From Ampullaceana balthica (Eukaryota > Mollusca > Gastropoda > Lymnaeidae): a stretch of DNA of 64,000 nucleotides. The first letter of the stretch is position 1. Each line of letters opens with the position of its first letter. A program made the translations under genes and the position numbers. The notes below the pieces were generated by a model, which was not told where the DNA came from, did not search any database, and saw only the letters and a program-made list of their open reading frames with translations. Of the stretch, positions 11,864 to 47,859 are shown in pieces. The stretch lies in assembly GCA_944989445.1 (NCBI GenBank), contig CALYLW010000988.1, positions 62,001-126,000 of the forward strand, in the 5' to 3' direction.

Positions 11864-13640
11864 AGCATAGCATTGATAAAAATTTAAAAAATTTGAGACA
11901 ACGCAATCTGATGAAGCTTCTGTTGGAAGACTGTTGATTCTCCTAAGGAGAAAGGGCTCTCAGAAGCCATCAGCAATTCAGTTTCTGCCCCCGATGTATG
12001 TAATTGCTCTGCAATGAGAAGGAACTGCATTGACACTATTCAGATTGTAAAAGTTTTTTCATTAAGTAGCTGCATGATACAGCTATCAGCTGTGGCATCA
12101 TCTACATATCGGGAAGTCTGTTCTATTTTTCCTCCGTGGTTTTAGATCCCAGCTATCAAAGCTACAGAACTTTTGGAGTTACTTTGTATGGAAAAACTAA
12201 GTACCTTTGGTATAATACATTACATTCCGCTGGAGCGGGTTAAACACTGCTGATGAATCAAATATTTTTTATTAGTGCTAAAGACATCAAAACAAAGACT
12301 AAAGTGTGGTGGCTGTTTCTCTTGACGCAGATGATGACATCTCTCGTGCTAGTTGCCAGTTTGTAGCCAAATCTTGTACTTAATTGATTCCTATGCACAT
12401 TTCTTGGATTATGGGTTTTTTATTTTTTTTATTTTTCATCGAGCGAACCCATACGTTTAAAAAAACAACAACACATAAATTATACATTGCACTGGTGATT
12501 GCTGAAGTATTTCTTCTTTCCTGTAACATGTGGCATTTAGACTTGATCATTGTAAAGCGGCAGGATTGCAGCATGATTAAACTTTATTTGGAACAGGACG
12601 TTGATACATATAGATACATTAGTACGATATATGATGGGAATTACTGTGAACAACGCCCTTGGTGAAGTGTACTAAGGAAGAAGTGATTACTTCTGTGTTT
12701 AAAATAACAGCATTGTTTACTAAGTGTTAGCCATTAAGGTGTGAGCACTTAAAAAAATGACTGTATGTTGAAGGCTTTTAGAAGAAGAAGAAAAAAGGAA
12801 CAAGCTCCTTCCGTCATCTAATAAAGGTGCTGTTGAGAGTTTCAAGCACAAACGTAGGAGACAGTCAATACTGCTGATTTCCATGACAATTTCGTGGGTA
12901 ATGATGATGCGTGCCAGGTTGAACGCATCACAAGCCCCACTATTGGTTGTGAGTTTTAATATTTATGTCCATTTAATCGTTATATTAAGACTGCTTTACA
13001 ATTAGAAATTCAAAATGGCATAATACATAAATAAAAAATCTCATAAATCATAGTGAACAGGTTATCCTTTCACAACATCACAAGTTGCATTGTTTAAAAT
13101 TGACTAAATCAAAACAAAGTTGCACAATGTTATGTTGAATTAACTATAGCTTTGTTCAAGTTGACTTCTTACTAGTTAAGAACTTTTCAATGATCTAAAT
13201 CTTTTACACAGGTTTTATATTGTTATAACATTTTATATTAATAAAATTGTCTGTGTTAACATTTATAGCAGAAGATAATATTTTTAAATAAATTGTTTCA
13301 TTGTAAATATTGAAATATTTAAAATAATTATTTTAAAAAAGAGAAGAAAAAAGAACGGCTAGAATTAAAATATGAATATGAATTTCAGTTAAAAATATTT
13401 TGGCAAATAAGAGCATTAAAACGAGAATATCAACTTGCAAATCAAAATAACAGAACATCAATAACTTTAAAGCAAACGAAAAATTGTCCATCTTTATCAT
13501 AAAGTTAACATCAATATGTTCTCCAATATGAACTCTAATTTTGGGTAACTGTGTGTGTACAAAGTATAAGCTTCCTTCCCATGTCTTCAAAATTACTAAT
13601 TTCCAGCCATTCCACCACCTAAGTTAAATAATAATTTATC
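11864..13640 (+). other. Sema1a: Candidate semaphorin 3' UTR
   Basis: AT-rich, non-coding DNA directly follows the stop. AATAAA signals occur at 12820-12825 (aataaaggtg) and at about 13288. Which one is used cannot be told from sequence. No other feature was recognised. Confidence 0.5.
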
Positions 13641-13654
13641 CTACATTTGGGCCA

Positions 13655-13860
13655 CCTTTGGGCCCAGCTGATTCTTCTCCCCTCCACCATCATGACGCAC
13701 TCCATAGAAGCTCTTCCACTGGGAATCGCTCCTATGATCTGCCAAGATCTGGAAGGCTGGGGTAACAGCTGGAATCTAGGGCAGTCCCAGATCAGGTTGT
13801 GACTTCCTCTTTCGGGTCAGTCTCTACAGGAGCTGATAACTGCACATTCCAGATTACAAC
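13655..13860 (-). pseudogene. Fossil of a non-LTR retroelement C-terminus
   Basis: Reading the minus strand, a frame with one stop gives CRD, stop, PERGSHNLIWDCPRFQLL. The 'H-x-L-I/L-W-D-C-P' pattern is typical of the Cys/His region after the reverse transcriptase/RNase H of many non-LTR retrotransposons. It is too short and decayed to classify, and GC content is higher than its surroundings. Confidence 0.4.
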
Positions 13861-16800
13861 CAACCACTGTTCTCTATTTCTATTGACTAAAAGCCACCCC
13901 CCACCAACCAAATAAATAAACAGTATGTGATGTCATAGCCCCAAGTTAAGGAAGACTGTCTGCTTCCCTAAGGGTTAGCTTGTGTGCCATATCTTCATGT
14001 TGTATGATTGCAAATTTCGTAAAGTGTTGTTCTGTTAAGGGATTGTTTGACAGACAACACCAAGGTCACACATAGGTTTTGAGTTTTAGAAAAAAATACT
14101 TAAGATGTAGGCGGTTCCTCACCTAGCATACCAGCATTATTTAAAAATGAGATTGCTTTAAAAAAAAATTTTTGCCTAAAATTTTAAACTCAAAGCACAA
14201 TGTTTTTTATTTACAGTGAACTGTGTAGTTAATTATGCAGAGGGGAAAAAAACCTTGCTGGTTATTAAGATAAACCTAATATTAATATATTCTTTACTTT
14301 TGACCAGCCCTTAATGTTGTTTGGCACAAGTCCCTTATTTGTTGTTAACCATCTCCTACTCCCCAGACATTTATGAATGTTGCAAATGCTGAACCTAAAT
14401 ATGTTATCACTATAAATGTATGTACATAGACTGAGCCATCATATTGAACAAAATAGTTTCAACTAATCATTTTACCGATATTCCTTTATAATTTTAATTA
14501 CTTATATTTTACCTTTTGCCCCTCCTAAAATATTTTTTGATGTACTCTACAATTCAAAAATAATTCTTGTTTGCTGATCCCACTGTTTTGATTGAATGAT
14601 TGTTAAAGAAAATATTAATTAATGACGTTATTATTTTTTTTAATGTTTTATAAATTTGTAATCATTTGTATTCCTTTTCATTTAGTTACCATATTTGATT
14701 CCTTTTCATTTAACTAAAGCACATAAAAATATACACTCTTATCTTAACACTAAAGTAAAGTTTAAATAATGAACACTCAATTAAAACTAACTGGAAAAAT
14801 AACTCGATTCTGGGGCCAATGAAAATATTCATAATTTCATCATCATGCTTTATGTTGAGCTCATCTATTTTATTTCTTCACCAACAAATTGAAATAGATT
14901 ACCTTCTTCCCTGTTGCAAGTATATTCCTGTAAGATAAAGGTTACTAAGTTCTTCACAACTTATAAATAAATAAAACTGCAATTTCAATTGTTAAGAGGT
15001 AAAATAAACTGAACACTTCGGTTTGTATTGAGGGTCATGTCACTGGGGTCATGTCACTCCGACATGACATTATATTTTAATGAATCCTCCTATCTTGCAG
15101 TTTAGTGTGTGTTTTTTAAAGTTTTGTTTTAGAGGTTAGGTTAGCTAGTGTAGAATTTTTAGAGACAGTGGTTCTGACAGAATCAAACACGTTTTATTAT
15201 TCAATGTTATGTTCCAAAAGCTTTTGTAACTTATTATCAGATAAATGATCGGACAGATTTATATAAAACTCTGCTGTTTAAAATAAATAATTATTTTTGT
15301 TAATTAAAAAAACACTTTTTTAAAAAATGGTTAAGCATTTTGAGGATAATTCATTTCTGTCCCATTGGAAAATAGTGCTGTTTGGTTTGACACAGTTTAG
15401 CTCACCGTACATGTTATATTTCCTGAACTATGCAAGCTCCACTATTATGATATTGCCACATTGTATTCTGGTATTGCTAGCACAACCAAAGCTCTGGAGT
15501 CATCAAATTCTTACATTCAATTATCAATTATATTCTATTGTATCAGAAAAATTTAGACATGAATATATAAAAAATATATAAAATTATATATAAACATGTA
15601 TGAAAAATTGCTGCATTACTTTTTCTGTGTGCATGGTCATTAAAATGAATACCATTCTTGGGTCTTCAATTCTCTATAAAAAAAAATCAAATTTAATGTT
15701 ATTGCATTTAGGATGAGTTCACATTAAAATTGATTCCATCTTTGCAGGAATTCTCATCAAAGTGATATAAACCATGACTTAATTTTCTATTCTCCCCTCA
15801 CCTCCCACCCCCCATGCCAGCTGTTTTCCAAATGATGTAGGTAGTTTTTTATTTTCATTCCATAGTTCAAACAATGAGTTATTTACTTGTAAAGTAATTT
15901 TAAAATATGTTTTTGCATGTTTTTTATCAGCGATGATGGCATTAGGCCACAGTTTTTTTAAAAAACTATGTTGATGACATTACTGAAACATCTCATCAAT
16001 TTAATAGCAAGCTCTTGCTGAAACTTCTTCTTTAACTAGATAGTTGCATTACAACCCAGCCACCACTGGCTTAGCAAACTTACTTGTGCTTTTATAGTTG
16101 TAGTTCATTTGTTACGAGTGGAACAAAACAAAATAAGAAATATGTATGTTCTCTACAAACCTTTAATTTTATAGCTGCTGGAAAGCAATGATTTGAAGTG
16201 ATGATTGCAGTATTGTTTGTATGTTTTTTTTTGTTTTGTTGATTTATTGCATTCCTGACTTTACTTCATGTTTTTTTTGTCAAACTAATCTGTCTATCTG
16301 CGAATTTTAACTATCATACAAATTCTGGAAACTGATCTTTTTAAGTCAAAAAGTGTTCTAAAAAATATATATATAATTGAACAGTAATATTATCTTTCCC
16401 CTTTTTTAAATTTACAAATGTCACACAGTTCTTTTCATTTTTATAAATCAGCAAAGTTTCTTGTTGAAAAAAAACCACCAAATGACTTTTTTTTTAAAAA
16501 GTGAGTCAAACACTGTTAAAATGTTTCATGTTACTTAGTTTATAAAATGTCTTCCATGCATCTGATCAGCATAAAAAAAAATGAAACCAAATCAGTATGT
16601 GTTTGATCATCCTTTTCTTTATCAAATGTTGCAATTTTTTTTATTATACAAGCACCAGAAAAATACAATGTATAAAAAATGTATACTTAATACAAGTGTA
16701 TCTATTTTAAATATATGACCTATGGCTTCCAATACTTTAATTTTTTGGGACGGGAGGGATTTGATTATGTTTTTTTATTCATGTATTTATGGGTAGGAGG

Positions 16801-18895
16801 ATGTAAAGGAATGGAGTATAATTATATTCATTCACTGCCATTGTTTTCACTGCTCATGTTATCTTTGTCCTGGCATGTATGTGTGAGCAAAAGCTCAAGT
16901 TCTGGCCCCTGTAGGCATGTATGCCTTACCAGCTTGAGCTAGTAGTCTGTGATATTTTGGCAGCTTTTTTATTTTATTTTTAAAAAAAATAAACATACCA
17001 TAGTTCTAATTTTAAATCAGCTTAAAATAAAAGATAAGCCAACTGAATTTGAATATTGCAATGAATTTTATGTAGCATTATTAAAATATGTGCTATTGAT
17101 TTTATTTTTTGACTTTAAAAAAAAATGTTTTCAAATGTTATTTTTTAACCAAAAAGAATAACAAGAGAACACAACTCTGAATTTTATCCAGGTAATTTTT
17201 AAATGACAGACAATTCAGGAATCCTTCTCATAACCAAAGCTGGATGATTGAATTCAAATTAAATAGTTGACCTTTATGTCACGACTGTCAATCATAAGTG
17301 ACATTTGTTGACTTCAAAAGACTAGGCAATGTTATGTTGTTTATTTTTCTGTATAAGACATTTTATATTTGAAATATACACAATAAAGTAGTATGGCTCT
17401 GTTGCATTTTTAATTTTAAGATTAGTAACAGTTTTCTGTAATTAAAATATACTGTGTTCTTTTATTGACATACAGACTCTTGGTGTTTATTACATGTTAT
17501 ATCTATAAAAAAAATAATGATTTATGAATATTTCAAAATAGAGAAGAAAATATATTTTAAATTTAACTTAAGAAATAATTGAATTCACAATTGGTTAAGC
17601 TGATTGCTTTGAAACATTTAAAATCAATTCAGACTGAATTTACAGATCATCAACATCAAAAAAACGTCCTGCCTAAAATACAAATTCAGTGCAGACTCAA
17701 TGCGAAAATGACATGAGGTGTGGGAACCATTTCCTAATTGATCTTAAATGCAGTTGTCAAGCCGGCAATTTATGTATGACATTTAGTTTTATTTCAACCA
17801 TCAATTGCTGGTCTGATTAGTATTTAAATGTGTTTTTTTTTAATAATAAAAATGAATTGTTGGAAGAATAAAAATGCTGTAATGCAGACTCACAACCACT
17901 TTAAAAAAAAAGAAAATCTCTTCATTGGGGCCAAAGAGATGAGATGGCCTGTTTTGTGTTATGATATGTACATCATAATAAATGATGGATTAATTAACAA
18001 GTCTGATGCGATGTTACAAAAAAAAGAGTATTTAAAATAAATAATTTCATAATGAAAATATTTCTTATGCTAGAATTAACCTCGCCTCGATGCTTTAAAA
18101 TTAAATGAGTTCTGTTAAGACAGTGAAACACTGTTTCTACCAATTACGACTATGTAAAAATCAAATTTTATACACTAATCATATGTATTTACGCTGCTAT
18201 CTCCCAAAGTTTAATAAAAGAAATAATTATAAATACAAAATCTTACACACTAACCATTCTTTTTGCTTAGTAGTGCCAATATTCTGTCTGCTTTTTTACT
18301 TTTAGTTTACAGACTAACTTTCTGCTTTGCTAGAAAATTGTGTAAACAAAATTTACCTATTATCTGAAAACATTTTGTTATATGAGAGTGTCTTTGAAGT
18401 TTGAATGTATGTTGACAATTAATAACTTTTTTTGTTGCTGCATATAACATGTCATGTCTTGAATTACTGTGTGCAAGATGTAGGGGAGGGTGGGTGTGCG
18501 AGTGCTCTCTTTTGTGCTGCTGAGACAGACAGGTGTTATTGTGTTCCATGATATTTTTTGTGTTTATTCAGATAACTGGTTATTTTTAAAAAAAATATCA
18601 CTGACATATGAAATAAAATATCATATTAAATATAAACACACATTTTGTTGTTCCTTGTCATTCTATAAATATTATTGATACAAACTGTCTGATGAAATTT
18701 GGAAGTTTAAAAATGTAAGTTTTTAATTTAAAAAACAAAAACAACTTGAGGGATGAACATTAAACATTATTGATCACTGAGTGTCCACACAACATTAAAT
18801 TGAACAATATGATCCACTAGCAAAATACTTCTTTATTGCAAGTGGGAATTTTTTATTTTGACTAATGAAAATAATGTCAAACATATTATTTTAAG
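13861..18895. other. AT-rich region between convergent genes, no gene seen
   Basis: Many poly-A/T runs and short low-complexity frames are present, but no protein motif was recognised. It could contain distal semaphorin 3' UTR; AATAAA at 17382-17387 (cacaataaagtag), followed by T/G-rich DNA, is one plausible late polyadenylation site. Confidence 0.45.
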
Positions 18896-19143
18896 ATATG
18901 AAGACCACAAGTGAAGAAACGGCTATGTAACATTTTATACTTATCCCATGTATCTGATAGAGGATCAAAAATAGAATGTTCTGAATGAAGTTTTATGAAA
19001 AAGTTATGACTCTGAACCTATTAAAAATTCAAATCTATTTAGTTAATTTGTAAGAAATCTGTATAATTTTAAACTTTAAAACTTGAATAGCTCAAAACTA
19101 CAAAAATGTGACATAGCCGTTTCTTCCCTTGAGCTCTTCATAT
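18896..19143. mobile_element. 248-bp hairpin element (MITE-like)
   Basis: The arms at 18896-18936 and 19103-19143 are inverted copies matching at 37 of 41 bases, sharing gaagaaacggctatgt. They enclose 166 bases of AT-rich DNA. The structure suits a MITE or a transcribed hairpin; no clear target duplication was found. It lies between the convergent semaphorin and COMMD10 genes. Confidence 0.7.
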
Positions 19144-20771
19144 TCATTATTGTTTTTTTTTAGTATGTATTGCAATATAAAATATTATATGTTGGTTATT
19201 TGTAATTTATGAGTTTGCTAAAAATGATTTTATAATTATTAATTAGTTTCAGAATTGAGATCAATATTCCAAATGAAGAAAAACAAAACATTCCACAAAT
19301 TGAACACAATGCTCCAAAGGCAGGAAGAAAGACAGTATTATTTATCATTTATTATCTAAATTATAATCCATTATTCAAGTAAGAACAAAAAATTAGCTAT
19401 AGTTTTAAAACAACAAGAAAGCACTAATTTTTACAAAAATAATTTCTTTAGAAATAAATTCATTTAACACTTCATTCCATAAAGTAACAACACCATACAG
19501 TTATACTGACGCTCCTATTTTTATACAGCCATACATCATCACAATGGAAAAAAAGACTGCTCAATAATCAAGCACTGCCCACTAATCAAACAGACCAGCC
19601 AGCATACCACAATACTCACTAAGTCTTCCAGGCTCTGGCCCAGGGCTGAGAAAGCCATGCATCCAACTAATCATTCCTTAACCAGATCTTGAGAAGGGGA
19701 AAATACACTTGGACACCAAATCTCGTTGGATAGAATCCAGTGGGGAATTTCTTTATTCATTCCCTCCAATCTCATTCCCCGGCAATTTCCACTGCCCCCA
19801 ATATCTGGCTTACTCAGAGCAGATCCCTCCCAGGTCGGGGGCCTGCCCTCATTTGTTGCCTGGGCCAGCAAACTGACCACATTATTGCTTTTTTTTCTCT
19901 CCCCTGTCCTAAACAGTATTAAGAAAATCTCAGAATGGTCCCTTGGAGGTAGCTACCAGACTTGCTGTACCAAAAACTTTTTCCAAACAATATAAGACAC
20001 TACATAAATATATGTTATTTTAATTAAACATTTTTGAGCTGGAAACATGATAAGCAGTTAAAAGCTAGATAGATAATAATAAAAGCCGTTGTAACAATGG
20101 AAGTTAGTATGCATACCGGAGTAGCAACGAGTATTTAATCTAAAGTTATCGTTATCACAAATACAAAAATTATAATTATTACACTGGTTCCTTTTTGTTG
20201 CTGCATTGTAAATGATAATTATACTCAGTTCTCTCATCTTTCAATAATAAGAAAATTAATTGAATGTTCTTAACCACAGTGTGGATGGACACAGTCCCTT
20301 GGAATGCTCTATTGGGAAGCAACTTTGTCAAGTTATGGAATAGTCTTCTCAAATCATTGTGAGAATCTTATGAATGATAAGGAAACAATTAAGGGAAGCC
20401 TATAGACTTTTTTGAATTGAAATTAGTTTTGAAAATCAAGAGTGTGGTGAGCATACTTGACTAGCATGGACAAATAGCGCTAAACAAGAAATCATCATCA
20501 AATTATAAAGACATTTTTTTAGAATTCTATTTTCTAACACTAAATCTGATTTAAAAAGTTACTTTATTCAAGAAGGGGCTCAAAGTTTCATTGTAAGAAG
20601 TCTAACCAACCCTTTGACATGTAACCAGCTGTTAGCGTGGTGTTGATACAACTTGCACAACCTCAATTTCTTTTGTCCTTTCATCTTCTACACGATTTCA
20701 CACAGCAAAGTAGGTAACACATGTGCACAGGTAAACCAGACTACTTCATTACACAACATTCCGTGATTTTT
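19144..20771. other. Intergenic region, no gene seen
   Basis: A moderately GC-rich patch at 19620-19920 gives short frames on both strands that I could not match to any family. The rest is AT-rich. No terminus or RNA gene was recognised. Confidence 0.4.
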
Positions 20772-20777
20772 TTTATT
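20772..20777 (-). terminator. Candidate COMMD10 polyadenylation signal
   Basis: The minus strand reads AATAAA here, about 115 bases after the COMMD10 stop codon. Position and sequence fit a poly(A) signal; use is not demonstrated. Confidence 0.5.
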
Positions 20778-20890
20778 ACTATAACATCAAAACTCTCATG
20801 TTCTGACTGGAAAGACAAAATTGCAGTTTGGTTCAACACCTTCAGTTAACAATATTTTTAAAAAAACACACATACTTTTCCCTTTAGAAC

Positions 20891-43798
<22,908 letters not shown>

Positions 43799-44300
43799 CT
43801 TTGTTAATAGATTGTTAAGAGAAAGGTATCTTCAGGGGTAAAGAGTTTTGCTCCGCCCCCTTGGAAATAAAAGTAAAAAATAGAGGTAATAAAAAAAGAT
43901 TTTTAAAAACAACGTTTTTACAAGTGGACTAAACAGAAGAAAATAATTTATAAGTTATAAGTTAAAGTACTTTGATTTAATATGACTAAAAACATGGGGC
44001 TTTACATAATATGCAATTCACTCATTCTCTCACTTATCTCAGATTCTCTCTTTTGCCTTCTCAATTATAAATCTTTAATTTTTATACCAAACACCCGCCC
44101 AACGTTTTTAGTCGTATTAAATCAAAGTACTTGAAATTATAACTTTTAAATTCATAGAGTATATTGAACATTTTATTTCTTTAAACGCATCGCGTGTTTA
44201 GAGACTGAAACTGACTGAACTCCCCCTGTTGTAAACACGTGCAGAGATCATCGATGGAGTGAACTGGCACGTGCTGTCAACAATGGCAATCGGATACAGA
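43799..44300 (-). promoter_or_regulatory. COMMD10 5' UTR/promoter region with a GC box
   Basis: The sequence gctccgccccc at about 43849-43859, on the minus strand GGGGGCGGAGC, is an Sp1-type GC box about 55 bases upstream of the start codon. No TATA box is evident. The transcription start is not determinable here. Confidence 0.4.
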
Positions 44301-44350
44301 TGTTATATAACGATAAACTAAAAAATGCAATAAATTAATTACGGTACATA

Positions 44351-45161
44351 CAGGGTGGCTCAAAAAAGGTGGGACCGTCTTGTATAATTTCAAATAGTAT
44401 TGTTTTTGGTAACTGTTTTGTACAAAACATCAAGTAAATTGTTGCCAAATGTTAATTTATATAAAATCAGAATTCAAATTCAATGTGTCCTCCTCGGTTC
44501 TCAACAGTTTTTTCTAAACGTCTTCGCCACTGGTCAATGCACTTGTCTATAAACCGATGAGACAAATGTTGCCACTCTTCAACAATGGCCAATTTCAGTT
44601 GTTCTATTGTTGCAAATTTACGACGAAAGTAGACTTTTTGTTGGAGGGCACCCCAAATAGCATAATCTACCGGGTTTAGATCCGGGCTATTTGGTGGCCA
44701 CATATCTAGTTCAATGAAGGTGACATTCTCCCGACGAAGATAGTTTATCAGGTTTCTTGTCGTGTGTGAAGGAGCTCCGTCTTGTTGCAGTCTCCAGTTG
44801 TGATGATTACATCCTGTTCGAATATCCGGAAGCAATCCTTGTCTTAGGACGTGATCACAATAATACTCACTGTTCACTTTCGCTCCAGGTTCAACAAATA
44901 ATACACTGGTTTTTCCCATCCGAGACACACCTACCGAAACCATGATGCCACGACTGAAATGTTCACGTTCGCGTGCGAGTCTCGTTGAAGGAACTTGTTT
45001 TTTCTTTCTTGCTTCAGAATAAACTCGATCATTTATTGAGTTTACTGGTGTGGCGAGAGTAATTATCTTTTCGCATGTAAACCAAATGCTTCGTATACTT
45101 CTCTCGTTTTGAAACCTAAAACAACCTCTAGGCGGTCCCGCTTTTTTTGGGCCACCCTGTG
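44351..45161 (-). mobile_element. Deleted mariner/Tc1-type element
   Basis: Termini cagggtggctcaaaaaaggt (left) and the inverse of cagggtggcccaaaaaaagc (right) are inverted repeats flanked by TA at both sides. It is about 0.8 kb, shorter than a full 1.3-kb mariner; the helix-turn-helix half is missing. It sits inside another repeat that shares a core with 9350-9378. Confidence 0.88.
44467..45146 (-). pseudogene. Mariner-type transposase, C-terminal catalytic half
   Basis: The minus-strand frame is open from the terminal repeat to TGA/TAA at 44467. It contains IWFTCEKIITLATPVNSIND, REHFSRGIMVSVGVSRMGKT, LQQDGAPSHTT and MWPPNSPDLNPVDYAIWG, the DDE/D core of mariner-like transposases. The second and third catalytic Asp (QQD, NPVD) are separated by 37 residues, suggesting a DD37D-type lineage. 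Where the first catalytic Asp is expected (F-x-D-E-K) the codon reads Cys (FTCEK). The DNA-binding N-terminus is deleted, so it should be inactive. The first ATG, at 44943, is internal to the domain. Confidence 0.88.
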
Positions 45162-45173
45162 TATAGTTGAGGG

Positions 45174-47425
45174 TTACAGATCATATACAAATTCTGCAAG
45201 GTATTTTCTTGTACTGTTAATTTACGTGTTTTTCTAATGATCGGCTAATGGCATGATCGTTGGGTAGCCTGCATAATTAGGCCGTTGTGACATGTAAGGC
45301 CATTTGCTTTTTGAGTAAAGAGACAGTTGAGCTGTGTTATTATCTGGCTCGGCTTGGCTCAACTAGTCTATGATATTTCCTATGATAGATAATATAGAAT
45401 ATAGAGCGAGGCTTATTGCATCTAGAAATAAAATGTTAAAAGACACAGTGATTTACGAGACGTGGAGTTGTGTTGCTTAAATTTAGTTCTTCAGACAACC
45501 TGTGGATTTGATATGAATCCAAACCAACAAAACGGGAGGTATCATTTTTTGGTTTGGGGGGGGGGAGAGCTAAGTGCTGGATTTTAAAATCATCGGTGTC
45601 CAGTGTGCTGTCAAAATCACATCCCGTTCAGAAGTCAACCCAAGGCAACAAAGGGAATATTAAGAAAATGATATACACAATTCTTATTCTTACTGTAAGC
45701 CAAATTTGAAGTCATAAAAATGGGTCTAGAAAAGAAAGGAATTAAAAAAAAACTCATTGGATTCAATATACATTTCAGCTTTATTTCTCTATCATGTTTT
45801 AACGAATTTTTTTATACTTATTTTTTTTTATAAAAACATACACAAGAGAACTGCAGGCCCTTCAAATGAAATTAAAATTTAAGACAAAAAGAACAAAAAT
45901 TTGGGAATTTTATTTCTAAGAAAGTAAATTTGAAATTTACAAAATGTTTACATTCAACTTAATGCTAAGTGAGACATAAGTAACAATGCTAACCTACTTA
46001 TGCTAGGATTCTGGAATACTAATGCAAAAAACAATAACTTAAGTGGCCACACCAAACAATTTACCAGTATTTCTTCATACAAGTACATGCTATTTTTAAA
46101 TTTGTTACCTTATGTTATTTAATCATCCCTCTGCAGTTTAGTTGGTACATTGATGAAAGAACTCAATTCAATATATGTATTTAAAAGCCATTATCTCAAA
46201 TATTTATTCCGCCCCACACAACAAAGACATCTACTTGGCTAAAGTTAAAAATCTATTTAAAAATTCAATTTATTACAAAGAATTCCCTAAAACCACAGTA
46301 TAACTTTAAACACACAATTTAAACAATATGTATATATTTATGTAAGAAATTTTTACTTCAGCTTTTCTCAGTCCCTATTTTACAGTCTGCTAGGTATATC
46401 AAGCTTAGTCTTACATCCATCAATAGCCCTTGCTGATCTTTAAGGCATCATACAGGTGCAAGTGGATGAGATCACTTACACCACAAATAAGCTGCCACTG
46501 ATTAATCAATACTAGCTCAGATACTGGCAGCTACAGTCTTCAATGGACATTCCATTTCATGTTGGAATATCAATTTATAGCTCAGACCAGAGATAACAAG
46601 AACAATTAGCTACACATCCAGTACTTATTATCTGGATATGACAAAAGGTAAACGAATGACAGAGGCTCATTTAAATATTGAGTAATTGAATTAAAAAAAT
46701 GGTACCAGTGACAATGCAATGCCCATTAACAGTAGGTGAAGTAAAATATAAGAAAACAAACAAAAACACAAAGTAACATTTAAAAAAACAAAACAACTTT
46801 TTAAGGTTCTTTGGTAACTAATTATTCCTGATATTTAAGTTTATCTAATCAATCTACCACTATTAACTACCACATTTACTTTTTTAAATAACAGAATATG
46901 CATTTAAATTTAAGGCAAACATCAAATGAGAACAATATAAGGAAATTAAAAATGTCGGACAAGCCCTTCTGCTTTACATGTATCAACTACCTTTTTTCTT
47001 GAAAAAAAAACCACAACAAAATTTACTCTCACATAGGGACAAAGGAAAAGATTCTTCAAAAGCATTGGTGAGACTCAGGCAACACATACAAGTGTTTAAA
47101 CAATCATAGAAGTAAAAACACACCACAGATCTTAAAGATCGTTAGCAATATAATGTCAAAAGTCTTTTCGTCTCCAGTCTTCTATTGTCACACAAACAGT
47201 GTCTCCTGCACTTTTTTTGTGTGTGGTGCCAATACCTAAAAATTGTAACGGTGACGAAAAATATTATTTTTTAAAGTAAGTGGGAAACACAATTATTTTG
47301 TGTGATAAAAAAAAACATAATGGCCGAATAACCTTAATGCAAAATTTCACACTTTCAATAATCTAGGGGATTAAATTTGACTTGTTGGACGAATCATACA
47401 CACAAAAAAGGGGGTATAAAATTAA
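45174..47425. other. AT-rich intergenic region, no gene seen
   Basis: There is no convincing exon or RNA gene. A minus-strand AATAAA at about 45782-45787 is among many. It may hold distal 3' UTR of EDC3 or be intergenic DNA. Confidence 0.4.
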
Positions 47426-47859
47426 ACAATATAATTTGCAATGTCTGTCCGTGACTCTACTAATTTTAGAAAGCAGGAAAAACCAAATTACTGCACCAAT
47501 GCATCAAAAGGTGTGCAAATTAAAGATGCGCTGTAAAAAAATATTATATGACGTCATTGTTTTCGCTCATACATGTATTTTAATTTTGGAAAAGGGATCA
47601 ATGTAAAAAGAGGATTTGATGATGGTTAATTATAAAATCAAAAAACAAAGGGGGCGCCTACAGCGCCCTACAACCCCTATTATGAAATACTTTGTGTACA
47701 TTTCAAAAAGTTTAATATTTCATATTTATCAAACAAGGACAAGTTAGTTGGGCTTTTGAAAAGGTCCGCGCCGTAGGCGCCCTAAAAAAAGTGCATTTTT
47801 TATAAAATAAATAGATTTCAGCTGAAAACTTCCGTCATTTTTGACGGGTGATACGCTAG
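47426..47859 (+). mobile_element. Non-autonomous Helitron, copy B
   Basis: The 3' end has a 6-bp-stem hairpin ccgtca-tttt-tgacgg (47832-47847), then gtgatacg, CTAG (47856-47859) and a T, as expected for Helitrons. Its last 40 bases match copy A inverted, and its 5' part (ataatttgcaatgtctgt; ctactaattttagaaag) matches the 5' part of copy A. The 5' boundary near 47426 is approximate because the TC is not preserved. Confidence 0.68.
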
